From DASVNK01 sp964478815 (GTDB lineage: Bacteria; Verrucomicrobiota; Verrucomicrobiia; Limisphaerales; SXQI01): a DNA stretch of 64,000 nt. The position numbers were made by a program, and so were the translations under genes. A model generated the notes under the pieces. It was not told the DNA's origin. It saw only the letters and a list, made by a program, of their open reading frames with translations, and did not search any database. The stretch covers positions 17,870 through 81,869 of the forward strand of contig CAYZKY010000005.1 in the NCBI GenBank assembly GCA_964478815.1, written 5' to 3'. Positions 8,801 to 16,489 of the stretch are shown piece by piece (position 1 is the stretch's first letter; every line of letters begins with the position of its first letter).

Positions 8801-11751
8801 AACCCATCGAGAAATCGATTCGCAGCGGCGTAATCCGTTTGGCCGATATTCCCTGTCACTGAGGCGATTGAGGAAAAAAGAACGAAGAAATCGAGCGGGT
8901 CGTTCTCCGTCGCGCGATCCAGGTTGATCGTCCCGACTGTTTTCGGCCGCAGCACAGCCCGCCACGGAGCGAGGCTCTTCGAGGCGAGCATCGCATCGTC
9001 TAGCACGCCGGCGGCGTGAAGAACACCGTGAATCGAACCGAAACGCTTGCGGCACTCCTCCAGGCCTTGGCGGACGTCGTCGTCGTTGCCGAGATCGGCT
9101 TGGAGGTAGACCACCTCCCCGCCGAGGGAAGCAAGCTCATGCAGTGCTTCCGGCCTCGGAGCGGATCGTCCCAGCAAGGCAACCTTGGCCTTGAATTCGG
9201 AGCAGAGCCGTCTTGCGAAGATTCTTCCTAAAGCACCCAATCCGCCAGTGATCACGTAGGTGCCGCCGCTCCGCAGGACACGCTGCCGGGCGGCCGGTCT
9301 CGCACGTTCGAAGTGTCTCACCAGCCTTGTGCCGGCTTCGTAACGGACTTCCTGCGTTCCTCGAGACCCGAGCTCGGAAATCGCTACGTTGGCTATGCAC
9401 TGCGAAGTGGCTTCGCTGGAAGGAAGGTGGATCACTCGGCAGTCGAGAAAGGGAGCCTCGTGAGCGAGCGCACGAGCGAATCCGCCGATGCCGTCGTCGG
9501 CCGAACTGGAGGGATTATCGCTCTGAATCCGCAAAAGCGTAAATGGCGAAAGCCGGTTCTCCGCGATCAATGCTTGAACAAGCAGTGCGACCGATTCCAA
9601 GCCAAGATCCAGTTGAGGGATGATCGATCCGCCTGACGCATCCCAATTGTGCAGGGCTCCGGCTAATTTCGGATGCGCTTCGCGAACGAACTTCAGCAAC
9701 TCAGCATAATCCTGCGGGGCGTTCGGCCGGATCCGATATTCGGTGAGACTGATCCTGGCAAACTCTGACCCGGGCCGGATCAGTATAGCGTTAACCCCGC
9801 GCGACGTGAGTTCACTCTGAGCGCTAAAGTCGTTCGCGAACAAAAGCAGCGAACCAGGCACATCGCTGCTTGGCCCTCCGGGCAGGTTTTCCGGCTTCCA
9901 ACGCGGCGAGAAATAGGTCAGGTTCAGTTTCGCCGGTTGCTTGGCTGGTGAAGAGTTGGGACTTGCCCGGACCCAGCATCGTTCGCGCGCGAATGGGTAG
10001 CCGGGCAGGGGGACGCGGTGGAGACCTGGCCGGGCGGAAATGACTTTCCAATCGACCTGGAAGCCGGCGGTGTAAAGTTGGGCGATCCCAGCCAGAGTGG
10101 CTCGCAATGGTTCGGAACGCTGGGCGGCCAGCTCCGTCAGTGAGCGGAGGATCGAGACGGCACGCGGTTTGTCCGGCGCTTCTACGGGCGCGATTCCGGA
10201 AAAGACCATGTCGCTGACGTGGCCAGCCAGAAAAGTTTCCAAAGTTTCTTTGAGTTGGTCGAGATTTGTCGCGATGAGCGCCATTCGATGCCGAAAGTGG
10301 CTGCGCCCGCAATTAAGCGTCCAAGCGAGATCGGCCAATTGCGTTTGCGGAGACAAGCTTGCTGAAGCCGTCAGGAGATCCCGAGCTCGTTTGCGCAGCG
10401 ATTCGCCGGTTTTGGCCGAGAGAGTCAGAATCTGCGGTCCGCTCAAACTCGGCGCCAGCCGCCGTGTCGGCGGTTCTTCGACGAGCAGGCAGGCATTCGT
10501 TCCGCTGTGGCCGAACCCATTGATCAATGCTCGTTGCGGCCCTTTCCATTCGCGCGCCCGGTCGGCGACAAAAAACGGGCTATCCTCGAATTTGGCCAGC
10601 GGATTGTCGCGCTCGTGATTAAGACTGGGTGGAATCACGCCGTGCCGCATTGCAAGAATGAGCTTAATTAATCCGGCCACTCCCGAAGGCTGGCCGGAAT
10701 GCCCAATATTCGGCTTGATCGAGCCGATGGGACAAAATTGCCGTCGGGCCGTGGATTTTCGGAAGGCCGCCGACAGTGCATTGATCTCGATGGCGTCGCC
10801 GATATTTGTGCCGATCGCCATCGCTTCAACATATGAAATGTCCTCTCCCGAAAGCCCGGCCTCGGCCAGCACCTCCAATTCCAGCGCCGTCTGCGCTTGG
10901 GCATTCGGCGCCATCAGCCCGTTCGTCCGCCCATCCTGGTTGATACCGGAGGCGCGAATCACCGCATGGATGTGGTCGCCATCGGCCAGAGCACGATCGA
11001 GAGGCTTCAGGAGCACCATGCCGACCGCCTCTCCGAGCACGTAACCATCCGCCGAAGCGTCGAACGCCTTGCACTGGCCGGTCGGAGAAGTGAGCCCGGT
11101 TTTTCCGGCTATGACGAATGCCTTCGGAGTAGTCATCGCGGATGCACCGCCTGCCAATGCGACTGTGGACTTGCCCGTGCGAAGGCTCTCGCACGCCAGG
11201 TGGATCGCTACGAGCGAAGAGGAGCACGCCGTGTCGAGCGCGAAACACGCGCCGTGGAGATCGAGCAGGTACGCGATGCGGCCGGCGTACGTGGAGATCG
11301 TGTTTCCCGTGAGCAAGTACCCGTCGCTCAGTCCCGCCTGCTGCTCGATAAGATCAAGATAATCTCCGTCGCCAACGCCGATGAACACCCCGCATTTCTC
11401 CGTTGCCAGGTTGTCGGGCGCGTACCCGCCGTCCTCCAAAGCTTGCCAGGCCTCCTCGACCAGCAGGCGTTGTTGCGGGTCCATCAAGGCCGCTTCGCGC
11501 GGGGAGATGCCGAAGAAGAGTGGATCGAACTGATCGATCTGTTTGAGAAAGCCGCCCCATTTGCTGTTGCCTTTGTTGGGGGCGGAAGGGTCGGTACTGT
11601 AAAAATCTGCGGCGTTCCATCGGCTCGCCGGAACTTCCGTAATCGCGCAACGGCCTTGTACGAGGTTGCTCCAAAACTCATCGAGCGAGTCCGCGCCCGG
11701 GAATCGGCCGGAGCAGCCTATGATCGCAATCGGTTGAGAGTTCGGGTTCAT
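5821..11751 (-). CDS. Gene G: trans-AT PKS, KS*-KR-ACP-KS*-ACP with both KS lacking the HGTGT histidine
   Basis: 1976-residue assembly-line protein. I place the start at MNPNSQPIAI because that ATG overlaps the stop of gene F (ATGA); an ATG 54 bp further upstream gives an unlikely leader. KS1 (about 8-440) keeps Cys176 but EAHGTGT reads EAMAIGT; the GH motif is present. A KR (about 620-1060, GGLGALG near 836) has the Tyr/Asn pair in DYAAAN and LDD, the signature of B-type reductases. ACP1 Ser1125. KS2 (about 1212-1645) keeps Cys1377 but EAHGTGT reads EASGTAN. ACP2 Ser1849. Loss of this His is the usual mark of non-elongating KS0 domains, so both modules may pass the chain on without adding carbons, while the KR could still reduce it. 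The C-terminal tail ends with an LSDAEVEAWL motif of the kind found at subunit ends. The next gene starts with a condensation domain, so ACP2 probably donates to it. Confidence 0.96.
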   Translation of the reverse strand: MNPNSQPIAIIGCSGRFPGADSLDEFWSNLVQGRCAITEVPASRWNAADFYSTDPSAPNKGNSKWGGFLKQIDQFDPLFFGISPREAALMDPQQRLLVEEAWQALEDGGYAPDNLATEKCGVFIGVGDGDYLDLIEQQAGLSDGYLLTGNTISTYAGRIAYLLDLHGACFALDTACSSSLVAIHLACESLRTGKSTVALAGGASAMTTPKAFVIAGKTGLTSPTGQCKAFDASADGYVLGEAVGMVLLKPLDRALADGDHIHAVIRASGINQDGRTNGLMAPNAQAQTALELEVLAEAGLSGEDISYVEAMAIGTNIGDAIEINALSAAFRKSTARRQFCPIGSIKPNIGHSGQPSGVAGLIKLILAMRHGVIPPSLNHERDNPLAKFEDSPFFVADRAREWKGPQRALINGFGHSGTNACLLVEEPPTRRLAPSLSGPQILTLSAKTGESLRKRARDLLTASASLSPQTQLADLAWTLNCGRSHFRHRMALIATNLDQLKETLETFLAGHVSDMVFSGIAPVEAPDKPRAVSILRSLTELAAQRSEPLRATLAGIAQLYTAGFQVDWKVISARPGLHRVPLPGYPFARERCWVRASPNSSPAKQPAKLNLTYFSPRWKPENLPGGPSSDVPGSLLLFANDFSAQSELTSRGVNAILIRPGSEFARISLTEYRIRPNAPQDYAELLKFVREAHPKLAGALHNWDASGGSIIPQLDLGLESVALLVQALIAENRLSPFTLLRIQSDNPSSSADDGIGGFARALAHEAPFLDCRVIHLPSSEATSQCIANVAISELGSRGTQEVRYEAGTRLVRHFERARPAARQRVLRSGGTYVITGGLGALGRIFARRLCSEFKAKVALLGRSAPRPEALHELASLGGEVVYLQADLGNDDDVRQGLEECRKRFGSIHGVLHAAGVLDDAMLASKSLAPWRAVLRPKTVGTINLDRATENDPLDFFVLFSSIASVTGNIGQTDYAAANRFLDGFAAWRERECKAGRRQGRSIAINWPYWLEGGLKPPAESLELVEQILQLRPLKNEEGWEAFLDALSLDESQVVVINGPSEAVLPLLNPGLTARQSPSVSGGVQGHAELAERVESLLIAELAPLLEIEPSRLRPDTYISEFGVDSMLFTQLVLRLNRKLGLKLAPAALFGHPTLRSFANFLAQEHADKLSAVISSNQASIPASVPVSAVQAARAASNAPAPGARGTAARESIAIVGMAGRFPGCRNVDEFWELLSQQRDAITEVPTERWDWRACFGDPADSPGKTLSKWGGFISGVELFDPEFFNISPAEAELIDPHQRLLLQTVWHALEDAGIPPSAVAESRTGVFVAAQPSDYQKLLTGRWEAQAGPGLAHSILANRISYWFNFRGPSETIDTACSSSAVALHRACRAIQQGECDQAIVAAASLMFTPDPGCLLSQMGILSTNGETRTFDESAAGYVRGEGVCAVVLKPRSAAIHGNHRIHGSIIASGTNHGGRAASLLAPNPTAQASLIRDVCRQAHVDPVTISYLEASGTANPLADAIEIEAFKAALGPAVNLPGQCSIGCLKPNVGHLEATSGLAALIKILLAFRYNSIPATHRFQRPHPAISLDDSRFIIVDRLVPWPPSDRNDPSTLPRRAGIHSFGFGGTNAFLVLEDSPNPNRETQASPQPELVVLSARTAAALRDYAASLLEWLERVSEHRPELADAALTLQTGRDAMAHRLAIEASTWEELASRLKAFRAGSLDSEGVWKGSVETSRAAAKLDITTRLCDMASHWVTGGSVEFATLHAGRPRRLVPLPGYAFAAVRCWPTPTQDSSASSASPPKSPEVSAATGAETLDQLRHLFASLLKIPVSQIDPKRKLASFGADSILLIQAQRRLRRSISDRIDLKMLMQSPTLHDLAAAIDRLLAQSSPQQTKAPSAPLVEIELSHKGSSNGSNGSQHHANGAAPVSEGIPEGSDLNGLLASLPGLSDAEVEAWLAKLSPEPAPSPRTTFS

Positions 11752-13610
11752 TCGCGCAATGATGAAATTGAGTCGCTCGCGGCCCCTGAAATAGCCGTAC
11801 TGCAAATGACTCGAATGCCGGACAAGGATTGTCCAAGCTCACGGCTGGCCTCAGCGCTACACAAAAAGTGGGTCGCCTGCCTTTGTTGGAGTGTGCGCAG
11901 ATAGTCCTCCGTCTTGAAATGGCCCGGGGCGGATCGATCCTTCAGTTCGGCCAGAAATGGCAACGATTCCATAACAGCCTCCGATGCCACCCCAAAGTCG
12001 ACCTGACAGGCCAATTCGTCAATGCCTGCCGCTCTGATCTTCTCCACCAATTCACCGCAACTCTCCGGGGTGCCGAAAAGCGCACCCGTCCGGAAATATC
12101 GCTCGTAGGCGAATTGGGCGATGCGGTCCTTCTCCTCTTCAGATTTCTCGATGCCGTTCACTTTAGCCCCATGCTGATGCAGGCTGATGGTCGACTTGAT
12201 AAAATCCATGAACGGCTGACGGACTGCTTTACGAACAGCTTCCAGGTGCTGATGCACGAAGGCGTGAAGCATAAGGGTAATTCTCCCCTCCGGATAAATG
12301 TCGCGGTACACCCGGACTTTTTCGGCCAGGTCTTCGATGGTCTGGTTGTAGAGCATCGTGAGGATGTTCGCCCGTGTCCGGGCGGCTTCCCGAAACCGGT
12401 CGGCGTTGCCCATGCAAGTCATCCAGCAATTCAGTTCGCGTTGCACGGGCAAAGGGTAGATGCGCACCGCGGTCTTTTCGCCGAGCGCGTTGGGCCATTC
12501 GATTGAATCCCCCCGCCAAAGTCGTCGGATCGTCTCGATCCGATCCAGCATCAAGGCGTTGTCCTGCGAATAGGCATCGGGGGACAACACAAAGTCGTTC
12601 GGATTCCAGCCGCGCGCGATGGAAAGATCGACGCGGCCTCCCGAAAGATTATCGACGACGGCCCATTCTTCAGCCACACGGATCGGATGATGCAACGGCA
12701 GGACGACGCTGCCGGCGCGCAACCGGATTTGCTTGGTCAACACTGCCAGTGCCGCGGCAACCACGGAAGGATTGGGGAAAAGCCCGCCGACCGGGTGAAA
12801 ATGACGTTCCGGCACCCACACCGCTTCGAAGCCATGCTGATCGGCAAACTGTGCGGCCCGCAAGAGGAGGTCGTACTTTACGGAGCTGTCGTCGTTCTGA
12901 TTGCTCGAGAAGAAGAGCACGCTGAAGGAGAGCGTCGGCGAGCGCGGTTGTGCGGGCCGGGAAGCCAGCATGAAGCTGATCTCGGAGCCACTGCCCAGGC
13001 TCCAAAGGACGGCCAAGAATCCGAGCGCATCAAGAGCATCGGATTCGACGACGAGCCGCGCGGAGGGCCTAAGCGGCAGCGCTTCGGGCAGTTTCGCAAT
13101 GAATCGGGCGAGCTCGCTTGCCGTCATGCCGTAAACCCGCGCTCCATCCACCCGCTCCAACAAGACGTTGAGATCGGTCGGCCGGTCGGTTCTTCGTATT
13201 TCGGTTCCCGGCGCGGAGCAAAGACACGGCAGCGCCCCCACCCGAATCGCGGCCACGAAACAGGCCACGCTTCCGGCTCCCATTTTGATGCCAATTTCGA
13301 CACGGCTGTTTTCATCAATACCCGCCTGACGATACGAGGTCTCGGATTCTTGGATTCGCTGCAGCAGTTGCTCTCCGGTCCAGGACTCGCGCTTGTCCCA
13401 CAGCATCCCTTGCCCTCCCTTGCAGCGAGCCTGTTCTTCGATACGTTCGGCGATGCTTCGGAGGTTCTCTCCCTGCGAGCAGGTACTGCCAACCGCTGCC
13501 AAACGGGAAGGGGCGATCCCCAACTTCTCGCGCAACAGCGACGCCAAAAGATCGCGTTTGGCCTGCAGGCCCGGCGGGGATGTCGAACGTGATGCAAGAG
13601 TCTCGGTCAT
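11748..13610 (-). CDS. Gene F: adenylation-domain remnant fused to luciferase-like monooxygenase
   Basis: 620 residues, starting by ATGA overlap with gene E and ending by ATGA overlap with gene G. Residues about 228-585 are a bacterial-luciferase-like FMN-dependent monooxygenase of the type embedded in NRPS/PKS assembly lines: VPERHFHP, LRAGSVVLPLHHP and GWNPNDFVLSPD are visible, as is YERYFRTGALFGTP. Residues about 60-215 resemble the first part of an adenylation domain (an ELLQRIQ...GIDENSRVEIGI...AAIRVGALP stretch fits the usual 'group-specific' pattern), but the ATP-binding YTSGSTG core, FGPTE and the C-terminal lobe are missing, so it cannot activate an amino acid. Monooxygenases inserted into adenylation domains are known (myxothiazol/melithiazol MtaG/MelG), and this may be such a domain with the A-domain second half lost. 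Expected role: oxygenation of a carrier-bound intermediate, probably in trans. The flavin reductase is not in view. Confidence 0.88.
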   Translation of the reverse strand: MTETLASRSTSPPGLQAKRDLLASLLREKLGIAPSRLAAVGSTCSQGENLRSIAERIEEQARCKGGQGMLWDKRESWTGEQLLQRIQESETSYRQAGIDENSRVEIGIKMGAGSVACFVAAIRVGALPCLCSAPGTEIRRTDRPTDLNVLLERVDGARVYGMTASELARFIAKLPEALPLRPSARLVVESDALDALGFLAVLWSLGSGSEISFMLASRPAQPRSPTLSFSVLFFSSNQNDDSSVKYDLLLRAAQFADQHGFEAVWVPERHFHPVGGLFPNPSVVAAALAVLTKQIRLRAGSVVLPLHHPIRVAEEWAVVDNLSGGRVDLSIARGWNPNDFVLSPDAYSQDNALMLDRIETIRRLWRGDSIEWPNALGEKTAVRIYPLPVQRELNCWMTCMGNADRFREAARTRANILTMLYNQTIEDLAEKVRVYRDIYPEGRITLMLHAFVHQHLEAVRKAVRQPFMDFIKSTISLHQHGAKVNGIEKSEEEKDRIAQFAYERYFRTGALFGTPESCGELVEKIRAAGIDELACQVDFGVASEAVMESLPFLAELKDRSAPGHFKTEDYLRTLQQRQATHFLCSAEASRELGQSLSGIRVICSTAISGAASDSISSLRE

Positions 13611-16483
13611 GGGCTTTGCATCAATTCGGTCAGCACCTTTGACCTGCCTCCTGGCGCCAGGTGTTCAAGTTCTCTCAACAGTTTCTGCACGTCTTCGCCA
13701 TCCCCACTGTGTCCGTTTGTCGCCGTCTCCTGAGTCGGCAAAAGTTCATTCAAGCAGGCGTCGATCTGCTCCTCCGAGAGCTGGTCGATTTGCGCCAAAG
13801 CCTCCTCCGGCTTAAGCGTGCTTGAAGAGGCCACCGGGCCTTCTTCCTTGAAGTGCTCTTCCAGATATGTGGAGATCGCGGTAATGGTTGGATATTCCCA
13901 CAGGAGCGTGGGGTTCACTTCGACCGTCAGCCAAGCTCCAAGTTTTTGTGTCAGACTCGCGCCGATTAAAGAATCGACGCCGAAATCGTTAAAGGGCTTG
14001 GCCGGATCAATGTCCTGCTCGTTCATTTTGAGTTCCGTGGCAACTTGCCGGATCATCCAGGCTCGAATATCACGGGCCTTGCGCGGGCTTGCGGCAGGTT
14101 GCCGGGCGGGCCTGGTCGTTTGCTCTGGAGGTGAGGAGCCACTTCGCTTGGCAATGACTTGCGGCGGGGAATCTTGAACCCCGTTCAAAACGGTTGCCGG
14201 GGTCAGCCAATACCGCTTCCGTTCGAATGGATACCCAGGCATCGAGACGCGGCGGTAAGCGGAATCCGGGTGAAGTTTTCCCCAATCCAGATTGAAACCG
14301 GCCGCCCAGAGTGCAGCCAATTTATCCAATTGCCCGCGCGATGCGGCTTGCTCGACAAACTCGGATCCTGTCAGAATATCCGAAAGCACTCTGATGAGCG
14401 GATGATTTCGATCAAGCGCTTGCACTGCAAAAATCCCGGCGGGCTGCCTGCCCTCCATAAACGAAGCGAGCTTGTCGTCGAGATCGGCACGGTCGCTTGT
14501 GAGCAGAGCGAGACGCTCCTCCATCGCTTCTCGGCCAAGTTGGCAATTAAGGGCGACGGTTCGCAAATCCATATCCGGATTCGCTCGCAACCACTCTTGG
14601 AAACGGGCGGCTTGCTTTCGCAGGGCGCTTGCGTTTCGCGCGCTAATTGGGACGACGAAAGGACCTGAGGCGGCAACGTGTTCGGATGCTGATTGGATTG
14701 GCGGCTCTTCGAGCAGGATATGAGCATTGGCTCCACCAATGCCGAAGGAGCTGACGCCGGCGCGCAACGGTCCCGGTTTCGGAGCGGTCCAAGCTTGAAG
14801 AGCTTTTGGCAGATAAAAGGGCGTTTGATCCAGCGAGACGTACGGATTCTCCTCCTCCACGTTCAATGTAGGCGCGATCTCCCGGTGGCGGAATTGTAGA
14901 AGGACTTTGATGAGTCCGGCAATGCCTGCCGCCGCTTGGAGATGCCCGATATTCGACTTCACCGCGCCGATGGCGCACGAGCGGGCGGGCAGGCCTTGAG
15001 CTTCGAAGGCCTTGGCGAGTCCGCGCACCTCAATCGGATCCCCTAATGCGGTGCCGGTTCCGTGCGTTTCGATGTAGGTGACGGTCTCCGGTGTGACATG
15101 GGCGCGACGCAAAGCGGTGCTGATCACCCGCGATTGCGAAACCGGATCCGGCACGGTATAGCCCCCGGTCTTGCCGGCGGTGTTAATCGCGCTGCTGCGA
15201 ACGATCCCATAAATTCGGTCGCCGTCGCGTAAGGCCGCATTGAGCGGGCGAAGCAGAACGGCCCCCGCGCCCTCGCCCATGACCAACCCGTCCGCTCCAG
15301 CCCCGAACGCGCGGCACTTCTCGTCGTGTGAAAGCATCTTCATCGACGCGAGCGTTTCAAGCTGGCGGGGATGCGTGATGACGGTGACCCCGCCGGCCAG
15401 CGCCGCATGGCACTCGCCGCGCCGGATGCTTTCGCATGCCAGGTGAACCGCCGTCGACGAAGCAGAGCATGCGGTATCGATGGCCATGCTCGGCCCGTGA
15501 AAGTTAAGGTAGTAAGAGACTCGATTCGCGATCGACCAGTAGGGCGAAACAGGGCCCGGCGAGTTCTCCTCCACGCGGGCTTGAGAAGCGTGTAGCTGAT
15601 ACGTGCCGTACATCACGCCCGCAAAAACTCCCACATCGGAATCCGCCTGGCTCCGGGCACATTGATCGACCAACCGTTGTCGGGTGTAGCCCGCATCCTC
15701 CAGCGTTTGCCACGCGATCTCGAGGAATATCCGCTCCTGCGGATCCATCTGTTCCGCTTCGCGCGGTGAAATGCCGAAGAACGCGGGATCGAACTTGTCG
15801 GCATCGTCGATGAATCCACCCCACCCGCGCAAGTTAGCTGCGCCGGGGTCATCCGCCCATCGGTCTCTCGGCACTTCACGCACGCTGCTGCGGCCCTTCG
15901 ACAGATTATCCCAGAATTCATCAAGCGTGCTCGCCCCCGGAAAACGAATCGCCGCGCCGACGATGGCGATCGGCTCATCGCTAAGCGAATGGAAGATCTC
16001 TCGTTCAACAGGGGCCTGCGGCGTCTTGATGGGAGCCGTTGGCCGCGATTCGGGCGCGATGAGCGTGATCCTGCTCTCCCCAAGTCCGAGCATCTGGCGC
16101 ACGGCTGGCTCGTGGTTCGTCGCCAGGTAATCGGTGAGTTTGCGAATCGAATTATGCTCGAAAAGCAGGGTCTTGGGCAGAGGGCCGAACGTCTTTTCGA
16201 GGAGGCGAACGAGTTCGAGAATCTTGATCGAATCGACACCGTAAGGCTCCAGCGTGTCGTCCCAGCCGATTTTGCCATCGATGCCGAGCCGTCGCGCAAA
16301 CTGAGCTTCGATGTATGCGGCGGTCATCGAGGCGAGATTGGAGGGAGCCACCGTCGCCACGGGTGCGGCGGGAGCAGGCATCGGATCTGGCGATCCGCTG
16401 AGTTGTGCAGCCGCCTCGCGGACACCAATCTGCCTTTCGCTCACGCGGCGCAGGAGTTCTCTTCGATGATTCTCGTCCGGCAT
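13607..16483 (-). CDS. Gene E: minimal trans-AT PKS module, ACP-KS-ACP
   Basis: 958 residues. The order is ACP1 (about 50-125, GVDS Ser85), KS (about 170-605) and ACP2 (about 800-875, GVDS Ser838). The KS is intact: Cys339 in DTACSAS, ETHGTGT, KSNIGHL. After it comes the usual trans-AT post-KS linker ending in a PGYPFERKRYW motif near 750. There is no KR, DH, MT or AT. The N-terminus (RRELLRRVSERQIGVREAA) is a short helical motif of the kind that joins PKS subunits; the C-terminus repeats an LSEEQIDACLNEL motif. ACP1 has no KS on its own chain and probably receives from the KS of gene D, forming one module split over two proteins. The gene lies 6 bp after gene D without a clear Shine-Dalgarno sequence, and its stop overlaps the start of F. 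It could be a simple elongation leaving a beta-ketone, or the place where the neighbouring monooxygenases act. Confidence 0.95.
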   Translation of the reverse strand: MPDENHRRELLRRVSERQIGVREAAAQLSGSPDPMPAPAAPVATVAPSNLASMTAAYIEAQFARRLGIDGKIGWDDTLEPYGVDSIKILELVRLLEKTFGPLPKTLLFEHNSIRKLTDYLATNHEPAVRQMLGLGESRITLIAPESRPTAPIKTPQAPVEREIFHSLSDEPIAIVGAAIRFPGASTLDEFWDNLSKGRSSVREVPRDRWADDPGAANLRGWGGFIDDADKFDPAFFGISPREAEQMDPQERIFLEIAWQTLEDAGYTRQRLVDQCARSQADSDVGVFAGVMYGTYQLHASQARVEENSPGPVSPYWSIANRVSYYLNFHGPSMAIDTACSASSTAVHLACESIRRGECHAALAGGVTVITHPRQLETLASMKMLSHDEKCRAFGAGADGLVMGEGAGAVLLRPLNAALRDGDRIYGIVRSSAINTAGKTGGYTVPDPVSQSRVISTALRRAHVTPETVTYIETHGTGTALGDPIEVRGLAKAFEAQGLPARSCAIGAVKSNIGHLQAAAGIAGLIKVLLQFRHREIAPTLNVEEENPYVSLDQTPFYLPKALQAWTAPKPGPLRAGVSSFGIGGANAHILLEEPPIQSASEHVAASGPFVVPISARNASALRKQAARFQEWLRANPDMDLRTVALNCQLGREAMEERLALLTSDRADLDDKLASFMEGRQPAGIFAVQALDRNHPLIRVLSDILTGSEFVEQAASRGQLDKLAALWAAGFNLDWGKLHPDSAYRRVSMPGYPFERKRYWLTPATVLNGVQDSPPQVIAKRSGSSPPEQTTRPARQPAASPRKARDIRAWMIRQVATELKMNEQDIDPAKPFNDFGVDSLIGASLTQKLGAWLTVEVNPTLLWEYPTITAISTYLEEHFKEEGPVASSSTLKPEEALAQIDQLSEEQIDACLNELLPTQETATNGHSGDGEDVQKLLRELEHLAPGGRSKVLTELMQSP

Positions 16484-16489
16484 AAGCTG

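Noticed and set aside
11752..11805. Upstream start for gene G
   Set aside because: The extra 18 residues overlap gene F by 58 bp, while the later ATG forms the ATGA overlap seen at other junctions and directly precedes the KS.
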